Shown here: piece after piece, positions 8,492 through 17,307 of the stretch
Layout of the letters: every line of letters starts with the position of its first letter
Numbering within the stretch: position 1 is the stretch's first letter
Assembly (NCBI RefSeq): GCF_004342485.1
Contig: NZ_SMBU01000016.1
Coordinates: 36,146-100,145 of the forward strand
DNA length: 64,000 nucleotides
Direction: 5' to 3'
Source: Roseateles saccharophilus
Lineage (GTDB): Bacteria > Pseudomonadota > Gammaproteobacteria > Burkholderiales > Burkholderiaceae_C
Translations under genes and position numbers: made by a program
The notes under the pieces: generated by a model
What the model saw: only the letters and a program-made list of their open reading frames with translations
Told to the model about the DNA's origin: nothing
The model's database searches: none

Positions 8492-10255
8492 ATGAAACCT
8501 TCCCCTGCTGCGGCGACCCTGACGCCGCCCACGCTCAGCCGCCGCACGCTGCTCGGCGGACTCGGCGCCGGCTCGCTGGTGGCGCTCGCCGCGCTGCCGC
8601 GTCGCGCCTTCGGCATGCCCGTATTCGACCTCACGCGGCTCGTGCCTCAGACGGTGGTCGAGCTGACGATCGAAGAGACCGACCTTGAGTTCGGCGGCAT
8701 TCGCCGCAAGGCCAAGACCATCAACGGCACGGTGCCCGGGCCGACGCTGTGCTTCCACGAAGGCGACGCCGTGACCGTGCGCGTCACCAATAAGCTGAGC
8801 GAGGACACTTCGATCCACTGGCACGGCCTGAAGGTGCCGGCGAACATGGATGGCGTGCCCGGTGTCAGCTTTGCGGGGATCAAGCCCGGCGATTCCTTCG
8901 AATACCGCTTCACGGTGCAGCAGAGCGGCACCTACTGGTACCACAGTCATTCGGGCCTGCAGGAACCGGAGGGCATGTATGCGCCGTTGGTGATCCTGCC
9001 GCGCCATCGCGACCCGTTCCAGTTCGACCGCGACTACGCAATCCTGATCAGCGAGTGGACGCCCGACGCACCGCCTGCCGTGTACCGGAACCTAAAGAAG
9101 ATCGACGGCTACTACAACTACCACAAGCGCACGCTGATCGACTTCTACCGCGAGTTGCAGAACGCTCCTGATAACGCGGCACGCCGTCGTGTGATGGACG
9201 AGCGACTCGCCTGGATGCGTATGCGCATGGATCCGACCGACCTCTCGGACGGTCCCGAGGACACGGTGTTCTTGCTGCAGGGCAACGACGCAGACCAGAA
9301 CTACACGGCGCTGTTTGAACCCGGCGAGCGGGTGCGCTTGCGCCTGATCAACGGCACCGCGCTGACCTTCATGGACGTGCGCATTCCGGGACTGCGCATG
9401 ACGGTGGTGCAGGCCGATGGCCAGAACATCGAGCCGGTGGTGGTCGACGAACTGCGCATCGGCAACGGCGAGACCTACGACGTGATCGTGCAGCCTTATG
9501 AGATGCGCGCCTACCCGATCGTTGCCGAGGCGATGGCACGCACCGGCATGGCGCTGGGCACGCTGGCTCCGCGCGCGGGCATGCGTGCTGAGGCACCGCC
9601 GCTGCGCGAGCGGCCGCTGCGCACGCTGGCGGACATGGCGGGCCACACCGGGCATGGAGAGGCGTCGGGCGTAGCGCCGGCCGCCACCGGACCGCATGCC
9701 GGCCCCGGAGCGAAGACCGCGCCAACAGGTGCGACCGACCCACATGCCGGTCACGACATGCCAATGGTGATGGGCGACACGATGCAGCCCGCTCACGCGA
9801 TGCCGCCCGCCGCGCAAAGCGCGTATCGCAAGCTCTCCTACGCCGATCTGCGTTCGCTAGCCTCCAGTCACGAATCTGCTGAGGCGCCGCTGGAAGTGGG
9901 CGTGCGCCTGACCGGCGTGATGTGGCGCTACATCTGGACCCTCAACGGCGAGAAGCTCGGCGAGGCGCAGCCGGTCAAGCTCAAGCGCGGGCAGCGCGTG
10001 CGCCTGTCGATGGTCAACGAGACCATGATGGAGCACCCGATGCACCTGCACGGCTTCTTCGCCCGTCTCGTCAACGGGCAAGGCGATCGGGGCGCGCTGA
10101 AGCACACCTTCATCGTCAACCCGGGGCAGACGGTAGTGGCCGATTTCACCGCCGACGAGGCCGGTGCCTGGGTCTTCCACTGCCACCTTTTCTATCACGC
10201 GATGGCCGGCATGGGGATGGCATTCCTCGTCGACGGCCTGCCGGCGAGGAGCTGA
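8492..10255 (+). CDS. copA: CopA-family multicopper oxidase (copper resistance)
   Basis: A 587-residue periplasmic oxidase with a Tat signal (SRRTLLGGLGAG) and three cupredoxin domains. Ligand motifs: SIHWHGLKVPANMDG, YWYHSHSG, HPMHLHGFF and HCHLFYHAMAGMGM, where the Cys-His and Met complete the type-1 site. A Met/His-rich insert (about residues 385-440, with GHDMPMVMGDTMQPAHAM) fits the copper-loading region of CopA/PcoA. It probably oxidises Cu(I) to the less toxic Cu(II). copB starts 2 bases after its stop. Length and motif order match the family. Confidence 0.93.
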   Translation: MKPSPAAATLTPPTLSRRTLLGGLGAGSLVALAALPRRAFGMPVFDLTRLVPQTVVELTIEETDLEFGGIRRKAKTINGTVPGPTLCFHEGDAVTVRVTNKLSEDTSIHWHGLKVPANMDGVPGVSFAGIKPGDSFEYRFTVQQSGTYWYHSHSGLQEPEGMYAPLVILPRHRDPFQFDRDYAILISEWTPDAPPAVYRNLKKIDGYYNYHKRTLIDFYRELQNAPDNAARRRVMDERLAWMRMRMDPTDLSDGPEDTVFLLQGNDADQNYTALFEPGERVRLRLINGTALTFMDVRIPGLRMTVVQADGQNIEPVVVDELRIGNGETYDVIVQPYEMRAYPIVAEAMARTGMALGTLAPRAGMRAEAPPLRERPLRTLADMAGHTGHGEASGVAPAATGPHAGPGAKTAPTGATDPHAGHDMPMVMGDTMQPAHAMPPAAQSAYRKLSYADLRSLASSHESAEAPLEVGVRLTGVMWRYIWTLNGEKLGEAQPVKLKRGQRVRLSMVNETMMEHPMHLHGFFARLVNGQGDRGALKHTFIVNPGQTVVADFTADEAGAWVFHCHLFYHAMAGMGMAFLVDGLPARS

Positions 10256-10257
10256 AC

Positions 10258-10980
10258 ATGCGTCTTTCCAAATCGGTAGGGCGCACGCTTGCGCCAGTCT
10301 TGCCCGTCTTGTTAGGGCTGTCGCTCGCAGCCGTGGCTGCAGGCGCGCGGGCCGCCGACTGGCTCAGCTACACGCGCATCGAGGCGGGTTTCGGTCGCGC
10401 TGGCGGCGAAAGCCAGCGCTCGGTCGAGGCCGAAGGCTACGTGGGCGGCGATACCCATCGCCTGCGCTGGCAACTGCTGGGCGAGTCGCCGCGCTCGGTG
10501 GCCGAGCCGACCTCGGGCCGCCTGATGTATGGCTACCGCATCGCCGACTACTGGGACGCAGTGGCCGGCGTGCGTGTCGATCGCGCGATCGGCGGCGTGT
10601 CGCGCAACTACGCCGTGTTCGGCTTCAACGGCCTGGCGCCGTACCTGTTCGACCTCGACGCGACGCTGAGCGTTGGCGATGGTCGTGCGCTGTTCGACAT
10701 CGAAGGCCGGCACGAGATGCTGCTGACGCAGCGCTGGATCGTCTATCCGTTTGCGGCGCTCGGTGCGGCATCGCGCAGCGATACGCCGATCGGCCTGGGC
10801 AGCGGCATCAACCGCACGCAGTTCGGTCTCGGCTCCCGCTACGAGTTCACGCGCCAGGTCGCGCCCTTCGTCGCGCTCAGCCGCGTCAACCTGCATGGCG
10901 GCGCAGCAGATGCGGCGCGCAGCGCAGGTGAACGCGCGAACGAGACCGTCGTGCGTGCCGGCGTGCGGCTGGTCTTCTGA
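10258..10980 (+). CDS. copB: CopB outer-membrane copper resistance protein
   Basis: A 240-residue outer-membrane beta-barrel with a signal peptide (ending near ARAADWLSY) and the CopB signatures EAEGYVGGDTHRLRWQL, SRNYAVFGFNGLAPYLFDLDAT and RWIVYPF, ending in a terminal Phe (VRLVF) as expected for BAM-inserted barrels. Pseudomonas CopB has a long Met/His-rich N-terminal extension; it is absent here, so this is a minimal barrel-only form. Directly coupled to copA. Confidence 0.88.
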   Translation: MRLSKSVGRTLAPVLPVLLGLSLAAVAAGARAADWLSYTRIEAGFGRAGGESQRSVEAEGYVGGDTHRLRWQLLGESPRSVAEPTSGRLMYGYRIADYWDAVAGVRVDRAIGGVSRNYAVFGFNGLAPYLFDLDATLSVGDGRALFDIEGRHEMLLTQRWIVYPFAALGAASRSDTPIGLGSGINRTQFGLGSRYEFTRQVAPFVALSRVNLHGGAADAARSAGERANETVVRAGVRLVF

Positions 10981-11007
10981 ACACGCGGCGGCAAAGGGAG
11001 GAACGTG

Positions 11008-12153
11008 ATGCAACGCTGGATCCGGTTCACCGGCCAGACCGTGGCCGCCGGCGTCCTCGCCTGGAGCCTGCTGTGGCTGACCCGGCCGGACGCACCACCG
11101 GCCGGCCCTGCGGTCGACCTGAGCCTACCCGTGGCGTCGCCGGTCGCGCAGCAGCCCATGCCCGCGTCGGACGCCCACGCCAGCTACAGCGCAGCAGTGC
11201 GCATCGCGATGCCGTCGGTGGTCAACATTTACACCGCCAAGCAGATGCCGCGCGGCCGCGGGTGGCTCGACCAGCGGCGCCACGACTACGGCGAAGGCGT
11301 GCCGCAGCGTGCCACCAGCCTGGGCTCGGGCGTGATCTGGCGTCCCGACGGCTACATCGTCACCAACTACCATGTGGTCGAAGGAGCGGACGAGATCGCG
11401 GTCGTGCTGCCCCAGCGCGCGCCGCTGCGTGCGCGTGTGGTCGGGGCCGACCCTGAGAGCGACCTCGCGGTGCTGCGGGTCGAGGCGCGCGAGCTGCCAG
11501 CGATCCAGCGCCGCGGCGGCAACTCGCTCGACATCGGCGACGTGGTTCTGGCCATCGGCAACCCGTTTGGCGTCGGCCAGACCGTCACACAAGGCATCGT
11601 CAGCGCTACCGGCCGCAACCACCTGGGCATCAACACGTTCGAGAACTTCGTGCAGACCGATGCGTCGATCAACCCCGGCAACTCCGGCGGCGCGCTGGTC
11701 GATACGGCGGGACAGCTGGTCGGCATCAACACCGCGATCTACACCCGATCAGAAGGGTCGGTGGGCATCGGCTTCGCGATTCCTGTCGATCTGGTCGACA
11801 CAGTGGCCGAGGCGTTGATGGCCGGCGGCCGCGTGCGCCGTGGCTGGCTGGGCATCCAGGCGCAGGACGTCGATACAGCGCTGGCCGACAACCTGTCGTT
11901 GCCGGTACGCGGCGGCGTGCTGGTGGCGGCCGTGGAGCCGCGTGGCCCCGCGGATCGTGGTGGCCTGCGGCCGGGCGACGTGATCAAGGCGGTCGACGGC
12001 CGACCCGTGACCGACAGCGCCGCGCTGACGCAACTCGCGGCGGCCGGCAAACCCGGCAGCTCGATACAGCTGGACATCGAACGACGCGGCGCGAGGGTGA
12101 CGCTGGCCGTCACGCTCGGCCAGCGCCCGGCGCTGCGGCGCATTGAAGACTGA
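11008..12153 (+). CDS. DegS/DegQ-like periplasmic serine protease (HtrA family)
   Basis: A 381-residue trypsin-like protease with an N-terminal membrane anchor or signal (GQTVAAGVLAWSLLWL), a catalytic triad His122 (TNYHVVEG), Asp152 (ESDLAVL) and Ser226 (NPGNSGGAL), and one PDZ domain near residues 280-370 (GGVLVAAVEPRGPADRGGL). One PDZ and an N-anchor resemble DegS or short DegQ forms rather than two-PDZ DegP. A GTG just upstream is an alternative start; ATG at 11008 follows AGGGAGGA. Within the copper operon it likely degrades copper-damaged envelope proteins. Confidence 0.88.
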   Translation: MQRWIRFTGQTVAAGVLAWSLLWLTRPDAPPAGPAVDLSLPVASPVAQQPMPASDAHASYSAAVRIAMPSVVNIYTAKQMPRGRGWLDQRRHDYGEGVPQRATSLGSGVIWRPDGYIVTNYHVVEGADEIAVVLPQRAPLRARVVGADPESDLAVLRVEARELPAIQRRGGNSLDIGDVVLAIGNPFGVGQTVTQGIVSATGRNHLGINTFENFVQTDASINPGNSGGALVDTAGQLVGINTAIYTRSEGSVGIGFAIPVDLVDTVAEALMAGGRVRRGWLGIQAQDVDTALADNLSLPVRGGVLVAAVEPRGPADRGGLRPGDVIKAVDGRPVTDSAALTQLAAAGKPGSSIQLDIERRGARVTLAVTLGQRPALRRIED

Positions 12154-12187
12154 AGGAACTCCCGCTCCAACCTCGAAAGGGCATGAC

Positions 12188-12505
12188 ATGGAAACGATTG
12201 AACTCGAAGTGAAGGGCATGACCTGCGGCTCATGCGTCGACTCGGTGAAGCGCGTGCTGCAGCGTGTCCCGGGTGTCAGTGGCGTGGATGTGAGCCTGTC
12301 GCTCGGCCGCGCGCGCGTGACCACGACCGCGAATACTGCTGCGACGCTCGCCGCCCTGACTGCGGCCCTGGACGCAGCCGGCTATCCGGCCGCCCCTGCT
12401 GCGGCCATCGCAGCAGGGGGCCCGCCGTCATCTGACCACGCGCACGCCGGCGGTTGCGGTCACGCCGCAGGTCCGAAGAAGCCGGGCGGCTGCTGCTGCG
12501 GCTGA
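12188..12505 (+). CDS. CopZ-like heavy-metal-associated (HMA) protein
   Basis: A 105-residue cytosolic protein with an HMA ferredoxin-like fold. The Cu(I) site is GMTCGSC near residues 10-16, followed by VDSVKRVLQRVPGVSGVDVSL. After the ~65-residue domain comes an Ala-rich linker and an unusual Cys/His tail (GGCGHAAG, then GGCCCG) that could form a second metal site. It probably shuttles Cu(I) to a P-type ATPase, for which the ATPase at 25628 is a candidate. The start follows AAGGGC; the upstream in-frame ATG near the protease end is less likely. Confidence 0.85.
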   Translation: METIELEVKGMTCGSCVDSVKRVLQRVPGVSGVDVSLSLGRARVTTTANTAATLAALTAALDAAGYPAAPAAAIAAGGPPSSDHAHAGGCGHAAGPKKPGGCCCG

Positions 12506-12528
12506 GCCGCGCCACCAGGAACATCGAA

Positions 12529-13317
12529 ATGAACAAGAAGAACGAGAGCAAGGCCCAGGCGAGAAACGACGCGCCCGACTACGACGCGCAACTGCACCTG
12601 CTGCAGATCGAGCTGGTGAAGCTGCAGCGTCACTTCATCGGCTGCGGCGACCGCATCTTGCTGCTGCTCGAGGGACGCGACGCGGCGGGCAAGGACGGCA
12701 CCATCAAGCGCATTGTCGAGCACCTGAGTCCGCGCGAGACCCGTTTCATCGCACTGGGCAAGCCGTCCGATCGCGAACAGGGACAGTGGTACTTCCAGCG
12801 CTACGTGCCGCTGCTGCCGACGCGCGGCGAGTTCGCGCTGTTCAACCGCAGTTGGTACAACCGCGCCGGCGTCGAGCGGGTGATGGGCTTCTGCACCGCC
12901 GAGGAGTACGAGGAGTTCATGCAGACCGTACCGGCCTTCGAACAGATGCTGGTGCGATCCGGCGTGAAGCTGCTGAAGTACTACCTCGACATCTCGCGCA
13001 AGGAACAGGCCCGGCGCCTCGAGGACCGGCGCAGCAATCCGCTCAAGCAGTGGAAGCTCAGCCCCATCGACGAAGTCGCGCAGAAGAAGTGGAAGGCCTA
13101 CGGCAAGGCGCGCGACGCGATGCTGCGCCACACCCACCACGCGGCCGCACCGTGGGCAGTGGTGCGCGCCGACGACAAGGAGCAGGCGCGGCTGAACCTC
13201 ATGCGGCACGTGCTGCGGCGCCTGCACTACCCCGACAAGAACCCGGAACTGCTGGCGGTGGACGAGGCGGTGGTCCTCGACTGGGCCGTCGATGCGGCGC
13301 CACCTGCCTTGGCCTGA
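12529..13317 (+). CDS. ppk2: Polyphosphate kinase 2 family protein
   Basis: A 262-residue PPK2 that transfers phosphate between polyphosphate and nucleotides. The Walker A is EGRDAAGKDGTIKR, followed by the family motifs LSPRETRFIALGKPSDRE, YFQRYVPLLP, FNRSWYNRAGVERVMGF and LKQWKLSPID. It is paralogous to the protein encoded at 36439. Start: ATG at 12529 after CCAGGA. Direction of catalysis (NDP/NTP versus NMP substrate) cannot be decided from sequence alone. With DUF3141 downstream and nucleotide-salvage genes nearby it suggests energy buffering under stress. Confidence 0.92.
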   Translation: MNKKNESKAQARNDAPDYDAQLHLLQIELVKLQRHFIGCGDRILLLLEGRDAAGKDGTIKRIVEHLSPRETRFIALGKPSDREQGQWYFQRYVPLLPTRGEFALFNRSWYNRAGVERVMGFCTAEEYEEFMQTVPAFEQMLVRSGVKLLKYYLDISRKEQARRLEDRRSNPLKQWKLSPIDEVAQKKWKAYGKARDAMLRHTHHAAAPWAVVRADDKEQARLNLMRHVLRRLHYPDKNPELLAVDEAVVLDWAVDAAPPALA

Positions 13318-13329
13318 TGCGAGAACACC

Positions 13330-15018
13330 ATGAATACACGCCTGATCGATAGCAACCCGTCCACGCCCGCACCCGAGCCTTCGCCTTGGCCACTGGATGC
13401 CTGGACACGCTACGCGGCCGATGCGTGGTGGCGCGGGGTCGCGGCGATGGACACGCTGCGCCAGCGCGCCGACAACATGCAGGCGCACGAGGCGGCCGGG
13501 ATGCCGCCGCTGCTGCACTTCGAGGCCGAGGTGGCGGCGGACGCCCACACGTTCGACCCACCATCAAACTACCGGCTTTTGCGCGTCACGCGCTGCGGCA
13601 GCGACCACTTCGAGGAGCATGTGAAGCGCGGCGCTGCGCCAGTATTGGTGGTCGATCCGCGCGCCGGCCACGGCCCTGGCATTGGCGGCTTCAAGCGCGA
13701 CTCCGAGGTCGGGATGGCGCTGCTCGAAGGCCACCCGGTTTACTTCGTCGTGTTCGACCCCGAACCCGTCGAAGGCCAGACGCTCGGCGCCGTCATCGGA
13801 TCGCTGGCGCGCTTCATCGACATCGTCGCGCAACGGCACCGTGGCAAGCCGCCGATCGTCTACGGCAACTGCCAGGGCGGCTGGGCGGTGACGATGGCGC
13901 TGTCGCATTGCGAGCGCCGCGCGGGCCTGGCGGTGCTTAACGGCTCGCCGCTGTCGTACTGGGCCGGCGAGGCGGGCGTCAACCCGATGCGCCTGGCCGG
14001 CGGCTTCACCGGTGGTGCGTGGGCGACGCATCTTCTCGCCGACCTGGAAGGCGGGCGCTTCGACGGTGCCTGGCTGGTGCAGAACTTCGAGACCTTGCGC
14101 CCCGAAGGCGTGTTCAAGAAGTACGACACGCTGTTCGCGCGCCCGGATGCCGAGCGCGAGCGTTTCCTCGAGTTCGAGCGCTGGTGGAACGGCTACTACT
14201 TTCTCGGTCGCGAAGAGATCCTCTCGATCGTGCGAGACCTGTTCATCGGCAATCGACTCGAGAAGGGTGAAGTCGTCGTCGACCACGGCTGCCGCGCTGA
14301 CCTGACGCGCATCCGGACGCCTATGCTCATCTTCAGCTCGGAGGGCGACAACATCACGCCGCCTCACCAGGCGCTGGGCTGGCTGCGCGCGGTGTATCCG
14401 TCGACCGAGGCGCTCGTCGCGGCCGGGCAGCGCATCGTCTACCTGATCAACCCCAAGGTCGGGCACCTGGGCATCTTCGTATCGGCCGACGTGGCGCGCC
14501 GAGAGCACCGAGCGATCCTGCACCACAGCGCGGCAATCGAGGCGTTGCCACCTGGCCTGTACGAAATGAAGCTCAACGCCCCGGCTGGACCGGACGACGT
14601 GCCGGGCGCTCAGTTCGAGCCGCGCCGGCTGGAGCAGATCCACTTCGAGGCGAACCCGCCCGGGTTCGAGCGCGTGCAGGCGCTGTCAGAGCGGCTCGAT
14701 GCGCTCTACGGCACGTGGCTGTCTCCGCTGGTACAGCAACTGGCCGCTCCGCTGCTGGCGCTCGGCATGGAGCGGCTACACCCGATGCGAACCAGCCGCA
14801 TCGTCTGGTCCGAGCACGTGGTGCCGGTGCTCGCGCTGCTGCCGTGGCTGCGCACGGCGATCGAAGCCAGCGGGATGCGCGACGTGCAGCGCGACGCCAA
14901 TCCGTGGTATGTCGCCGAGCGCGCTGTTGCACATGCGACCGAGCAGGCGATCGAATCGTGGCGCGTCGCCCGCGACCAATGGGCCGAGGCGGCCTTCAGG
15001 CGCCTCTACCCGGCGTGA
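13330..15018 (+). CDS. DUF3141 protein (PhaC-like alpha/beta hydrolase fold)
   Basis: A 562-residue cytosolic protein. The middle shows an alpha/beta-hydrolase core related to polyhydroxyalkanoate synthases: PVLVVDPRAGHGPGIGGF, then GNCQGGWAV as nucleophile elbow (Cys in place of Ser, as in PhaC), RTPMLIFSSEGDNITPP with an acid residue, and NPKVGHLGIF with the catalytic-type His. DUF3141 proteins are often found in low-oxygen or stress loci; their substrate is unknown. It follows ppk2 by 12 bases and ends the first operon block. Confidence 0.82.
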   Translation: MNTRLIDSNPSTPAPEPSPWPLDAWTRYAADAWWRGVAAMDTLRQRADNMQAHEAAGMPPLLHFEAEVAADAHTFDPPSNYRLLRVTRCGSDHFEEHVKRGAAPVLVVDPRAGHGPGIGGFKRDSEVGMALLEGHPVYFVVFDPEPVEGQTLGAVIGSLARFIDIVAQRHRGKPPIVYGNCQGGWAVTMALSHCERRAGLAVLNGSPLSYWAGEAGVNPMRLAGGFTGGAWATHLLADLEGGRFDGAWLVQNFETLRPEGVFKKYDTLFARPDAERERFLEFERWWNGYYFLGREEILSIVRDLFIGNRLEKGEVVVDHGCRADLTRIRTPMLIFSSEGDNITPPHQALGWLRAVYPSTEALVAAGQRIVYLINPKVGHLGIFVSADVARREHRAILHHSAAIEALPPGLYEMKLNAPAGPDDVPGAQFEPRRLEQIHFEANPPGFERVQALSERLDALYGTWLSPLVQQLAAPLLALGMERLHPMRTSRIVWSEHVVPVLALLPWLRTAIEASGMRDVQRDANPWYVAERAVAHATEQAIESWRVARDQWAEAAFRRLYPA

Positions 15019-15051
15019 TGGGCACACGCATGTCGGCATCTCGTCGCTGGG

Positions 15052-15065
15052 TTGATCTCCGTCAA
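15052..15065 (+). promoter_or_regulatory. FNR/ANR-type operator (one mismatch)
   Basis: TTGATCTCCGTCAA matches TTGAT-N4-ATCAA except for one base (G for A) in the right arm. It lies 76 bases before the ATG at 15142, in the only sizeable gap between the DUF3141 gene and the next gene. Confidence 0.5.
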
Positions 15066-15141
15066 GGGTTTGTTCCCATGAACGCTTAACCTGGTTCTTA
15101 GAGCACATCCACCACACGGACCACTGGCGCACCCACCGATC

Positions 15142-15651
15142 ATGAGCACGATGAAGTCGACCTGGCGACGAATCGCTTGCAGCGTGATCCTCGCGCTTTT
15201 CACGGCGAGCGTGATTGGCGGCACGGTGTGCACCGGACACATCGCGCCGCATGCCTCGCACGCGCACGGTTGGATGTCGCTTCCATCGCATTCGTCCGAG
15301 GCGCAGCATTCGCATGCGGAACCGGATCGCATCGCAGCCAGCGCACGCCAGGACGGCGCTGCGGGTGCGATTACCAATACGAGCACAGAGCAGGCAGGCG
15401 ACCCGTCATCCGACGATGACGATTGCGACGCGGGCTGCAACCCGCCCGTCTACGTCACGGCAACCACGGCAGCGGACGGTACCAAACAGATCGACCCTGG
15501 GTCGTCGGTGCAACTCGATGTTGTCCCTGTTCAGTGGGTGCTCGAGGTCCGGGCCGCTGCGCCCGATGAGCGCTGGCTGCATGCGCCACCCGCTGCGGCG
15601 GCCCCGCCCCCGCAAAACCTGTTCTCCGTCTCGGCGCGCCTGCGCATTTGA
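15142..15651 (+). CDS. Exported Cys/His-containing hypothetical protein
   Basis: A 169-residue protein with a signal peptide (RRIACSVILALFTASVIGGTV) followed by His-rich stretches (HIAPHASHAHGW, HSSEAQHSHAE), an acidic Asp run with two Cys (DDDDCDAGCN) and a Pro-rich C-terminus. The layout (signal, His cluster, Cys pair, Pro/Ala tail) resembles the protein at 7286, so they may be distant functional counterparts. Function not recognised. Confidence 0.5.
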   Translation: MSTMKSTWRRIACSVILALFTASVIGGTVCTGHIAPHASHAHGWMSLPSHSSEAQHSHAEPDRIAASARQDGAAGAITNTSTEQAGDPSSDDDDCDAGCNPPVYVTATTAADGTKQIDPGSSVQLDVVPVQWVLEVRAAAPDERWLHAPPAAAAPPPQNLFSVSARLRI

Positions 15652-15762
15652 CACGGCATTCGACGCGCTGACGGCCACCGCATGCGGTCGGCCGAGCCTT
15701 GCGCGAACCCATCGGGCTGGCCGGCGCTGGTGCCTGCTTGACCTGTGTGTCGCACCTGGGTC

Positions 15763-15778
15763 CAAGCTTACAGGCTTG
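15763..15778 (+). promoter_or_regulatory. Possible MerR-family operator palindrome
   Basis: CAAGCTTACAGGCTTG has 5-bp inverted arms (CAAGC / GCTTG) around 6 bases, 44 bases upstream of the merR-like gene start. MerR regulators bind such dyads, but clear flanking -35/-10 elements with 19-bp spacing were not found. Confidence 0.3.
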
Positions 15779-15822
15779 CTTAGGTTGGGTATTGCGCCCC
15801 ACCGCACGCACACGAGACGACG

Positions 15823-16272
15823 ATGAAACTGAACGAATGCGCCCGCATGGCGGGCATCACGGCGGACACGCTGCGGCACTACCTGCGGCTCGGACTGATC
15901 GAGCCGCAAGCTCGCACGGCCAATGGCTATCGCCGCTTCGGCGACGACGCCCTGGCGCGCGTGCGCTTCATCCGCAGCGCGGTCGGGCTCGGCTTCAAGC
16001 TCGGCGACGTTGCGGAACTGCTAAGCATGAGCGAGCAAGGCCATCTGCCCTGCCCCCGGGCGCGCGAGCTTCTCAGCGAGCGCATCGCACGGCATCGACA
16101 AGAACTGGACGCGATGGCCGATCTGTACATGCGCATGCAGCGGGCGCTGCACGAATGGCAGCAGATGCCCGACGGGGCGCCCGATGGGACCCTAGTGTGC
16201 GGCCTGATCGAAGGCGTGGCCGCAGATATGCCGCCCGATCGCGCCAGGCGCGCCGCAGCGCCACGGCGCTGA
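15823..16272 (+). CDS. MerR-family transcriptional regulator
   Basis: A 149-residue regulator with an N-terminal winged helix-turn-helix (MKLNECARMAGITADTLRHY, LIEPQARTANGYRRF) and a long dimerisation helix. Cys77 (HLPCPRARELL) lies at the position of a metal ligand in MerR/ZntR/PbrR, and a C-terminal Cys126 lies in TLVCGLIEG. This is compatible with metal sensing, but the C-X8-C pair of CadR/PbrR is not present. Its metal and targets are unknown; the flanking copper and stress genes are candidates. Confidence 0.85.
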   Translation: MKLNECARMAGITADTLRHYLRLGLIEPQARTANGYRRFGDDALARVRFIRSAVGLGFKLGDVAELLSMSEQGHLPCPRARELLSERIARHRQELDAMADLYMRMQRALHEWQQMPDGAPDGTLVCGLIEGVAADMPPDRARRAAAPRR

Positions 16273-16317
16273 TCGCAGGCTTTCCCAAGCAAGTTCCACC
16301 ACTTCAAGGAGCCGACC

Positions 16318-16620
16318 ATGAAACGAAATCGATCTCATCCCACCGGTCGCCACATGCGCGGCGCAGCCGCGCCCTGGGTGTTGGGTGGCTTCGCAGCCAT
16401 CGCCTTGTACTTCTTGCTGACCGAGCACCGGGCCCATCTGCTGGGCGCATTGCCATTCCTGCTGTTGGCCGCGTGCCCGTTGCTGCACATGTTCCATGGC
16501 CATGGCGACCATGGCGGTCATGCCGGGCACGCACCCGACGACGCCCCGGCGCCGGCACCGGCCAAGGATCCGCCGCCCGCATCGACCGGCACGCCGCCGG
16601 CCGCCCATCACCATCACTGA
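16318..16620 (+). CDS. DUF2933-like small membrane protein with His-rich tail
   Basis: A 100-residue protein with two hydrophobic helices around HRAHLLGALPF and CPLLHMF, followed by a His-rich tail (HGHGDHGGHAGH) and a Pro/Ala-rich end finishing in a His run. It closely parallels the product at 8180. It precedes the ICMT-like gene by 21 bases. Role unknown; His clusters suggest metal binding. Confidence 0.7.
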   Translation: MKRNRSHPTGRHMRGAAAPWVLGGFAAIALYFLLTEHRAHLLGALPFLLLAACPLLHMFHGHGDHGGHAGHAPDDAPAPAPAKDPPPASTGTPPAAHHHH

Positions 16621-16641
16621 ATCTCCCCAAGGAGGATAGCC

Positions 16642-17307
16642 ATGGAGCATTCCACCTCAACGCCGGCCTACGGGCTGTGGTCGCTGGTGATCATCAATTC
16701 GCTGGTGTTCATCATCTTCGCGTTCAGCTTCGCCAAGCCCCAGAGCCCGCGCGACTGGCGCTCGTTCGGCGCCTTCTCGGGCTTCCTGGTCGCGCTGTTC
16801 ACGGAGATGTACGGCTACCCGCTGACCATCTACCTGCTGTCGGGCTGGCTCGGCACGCGCTTCCCCGGCGTCGACTTTCTGTCGCACGACGCCGGTCACT
16901 TGCTCGAGGTGATGTTCGGCTGGCGCGCTAACCCGCACTTCGGGCCCTTCCACATGCTGAGCTTCGTGTTCATCGGCGGCGGCTTCTGGCTGCTGTCGGC
17001 GGCCTGGGCCGTGCTTTACGCGAACCAGAAACGCGGCACGCTGGCCACGACGGGCGCCTATGCGCGCGTGCGCCACCCGCAGTACATCGGCTTCGTGTCG
17101 GTCATGTTCGGCTTCCTGCTGCAGTGGCCGACGATCCTGACGCTGGCAATGTTCCCGATCCTGTGCTTCATGTATGTGCGCCTCGCCATCAACGAGGAGA
17201 AGGACGCGCAGCGTGTCTTCGGCGCCGGGTGGGAGAGCTACGCGGCCCGGACGCCGCGCTGGATCCCGCGCTTCGGCACGGCGCCCGCCTCGGGAGTGCA
17301 AGGATGA
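16642..17307 (+). CDS. Isoprenylcysteine carboxyl methyltransferase-family membrane protein
   Basis: A 221-residue integral membrane protein with about five helices. The C-terminal part contains GAYARVRHPQYIGFVSVMFG, the RHP-x-Y motif of ICMT-like and PEMT-like methyltransferases that binds SAM, followed by INEEKDAQRVFGAGWESY. Substrate is unknown: in bacteria such proteins methylate small or lipid substrates. An AAGGAGG precedes the start. Its stop overlaps the start of the next gene (ATGA). Confidence 0.8.
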   Translation: MEHSTSTPAYGLWSLVIINSLVFIIFAFSFAKPQSPRDWRSFGAFSGFLVALFTEMYGYPLTIYLLSGWLGTRFPGVDFLSHDAGHLLEVMFGWRANPHFGPFHMLSFVFIGGGFWLLSAAWAVLYANQKRGTLATTGAYARVRHPQYIGFVSVMFGFLLQWPTILTLAMFPILCFMYVRLAINEEKDAQRVFGAGWESYAARTPRWIPRFGTAPASGVQG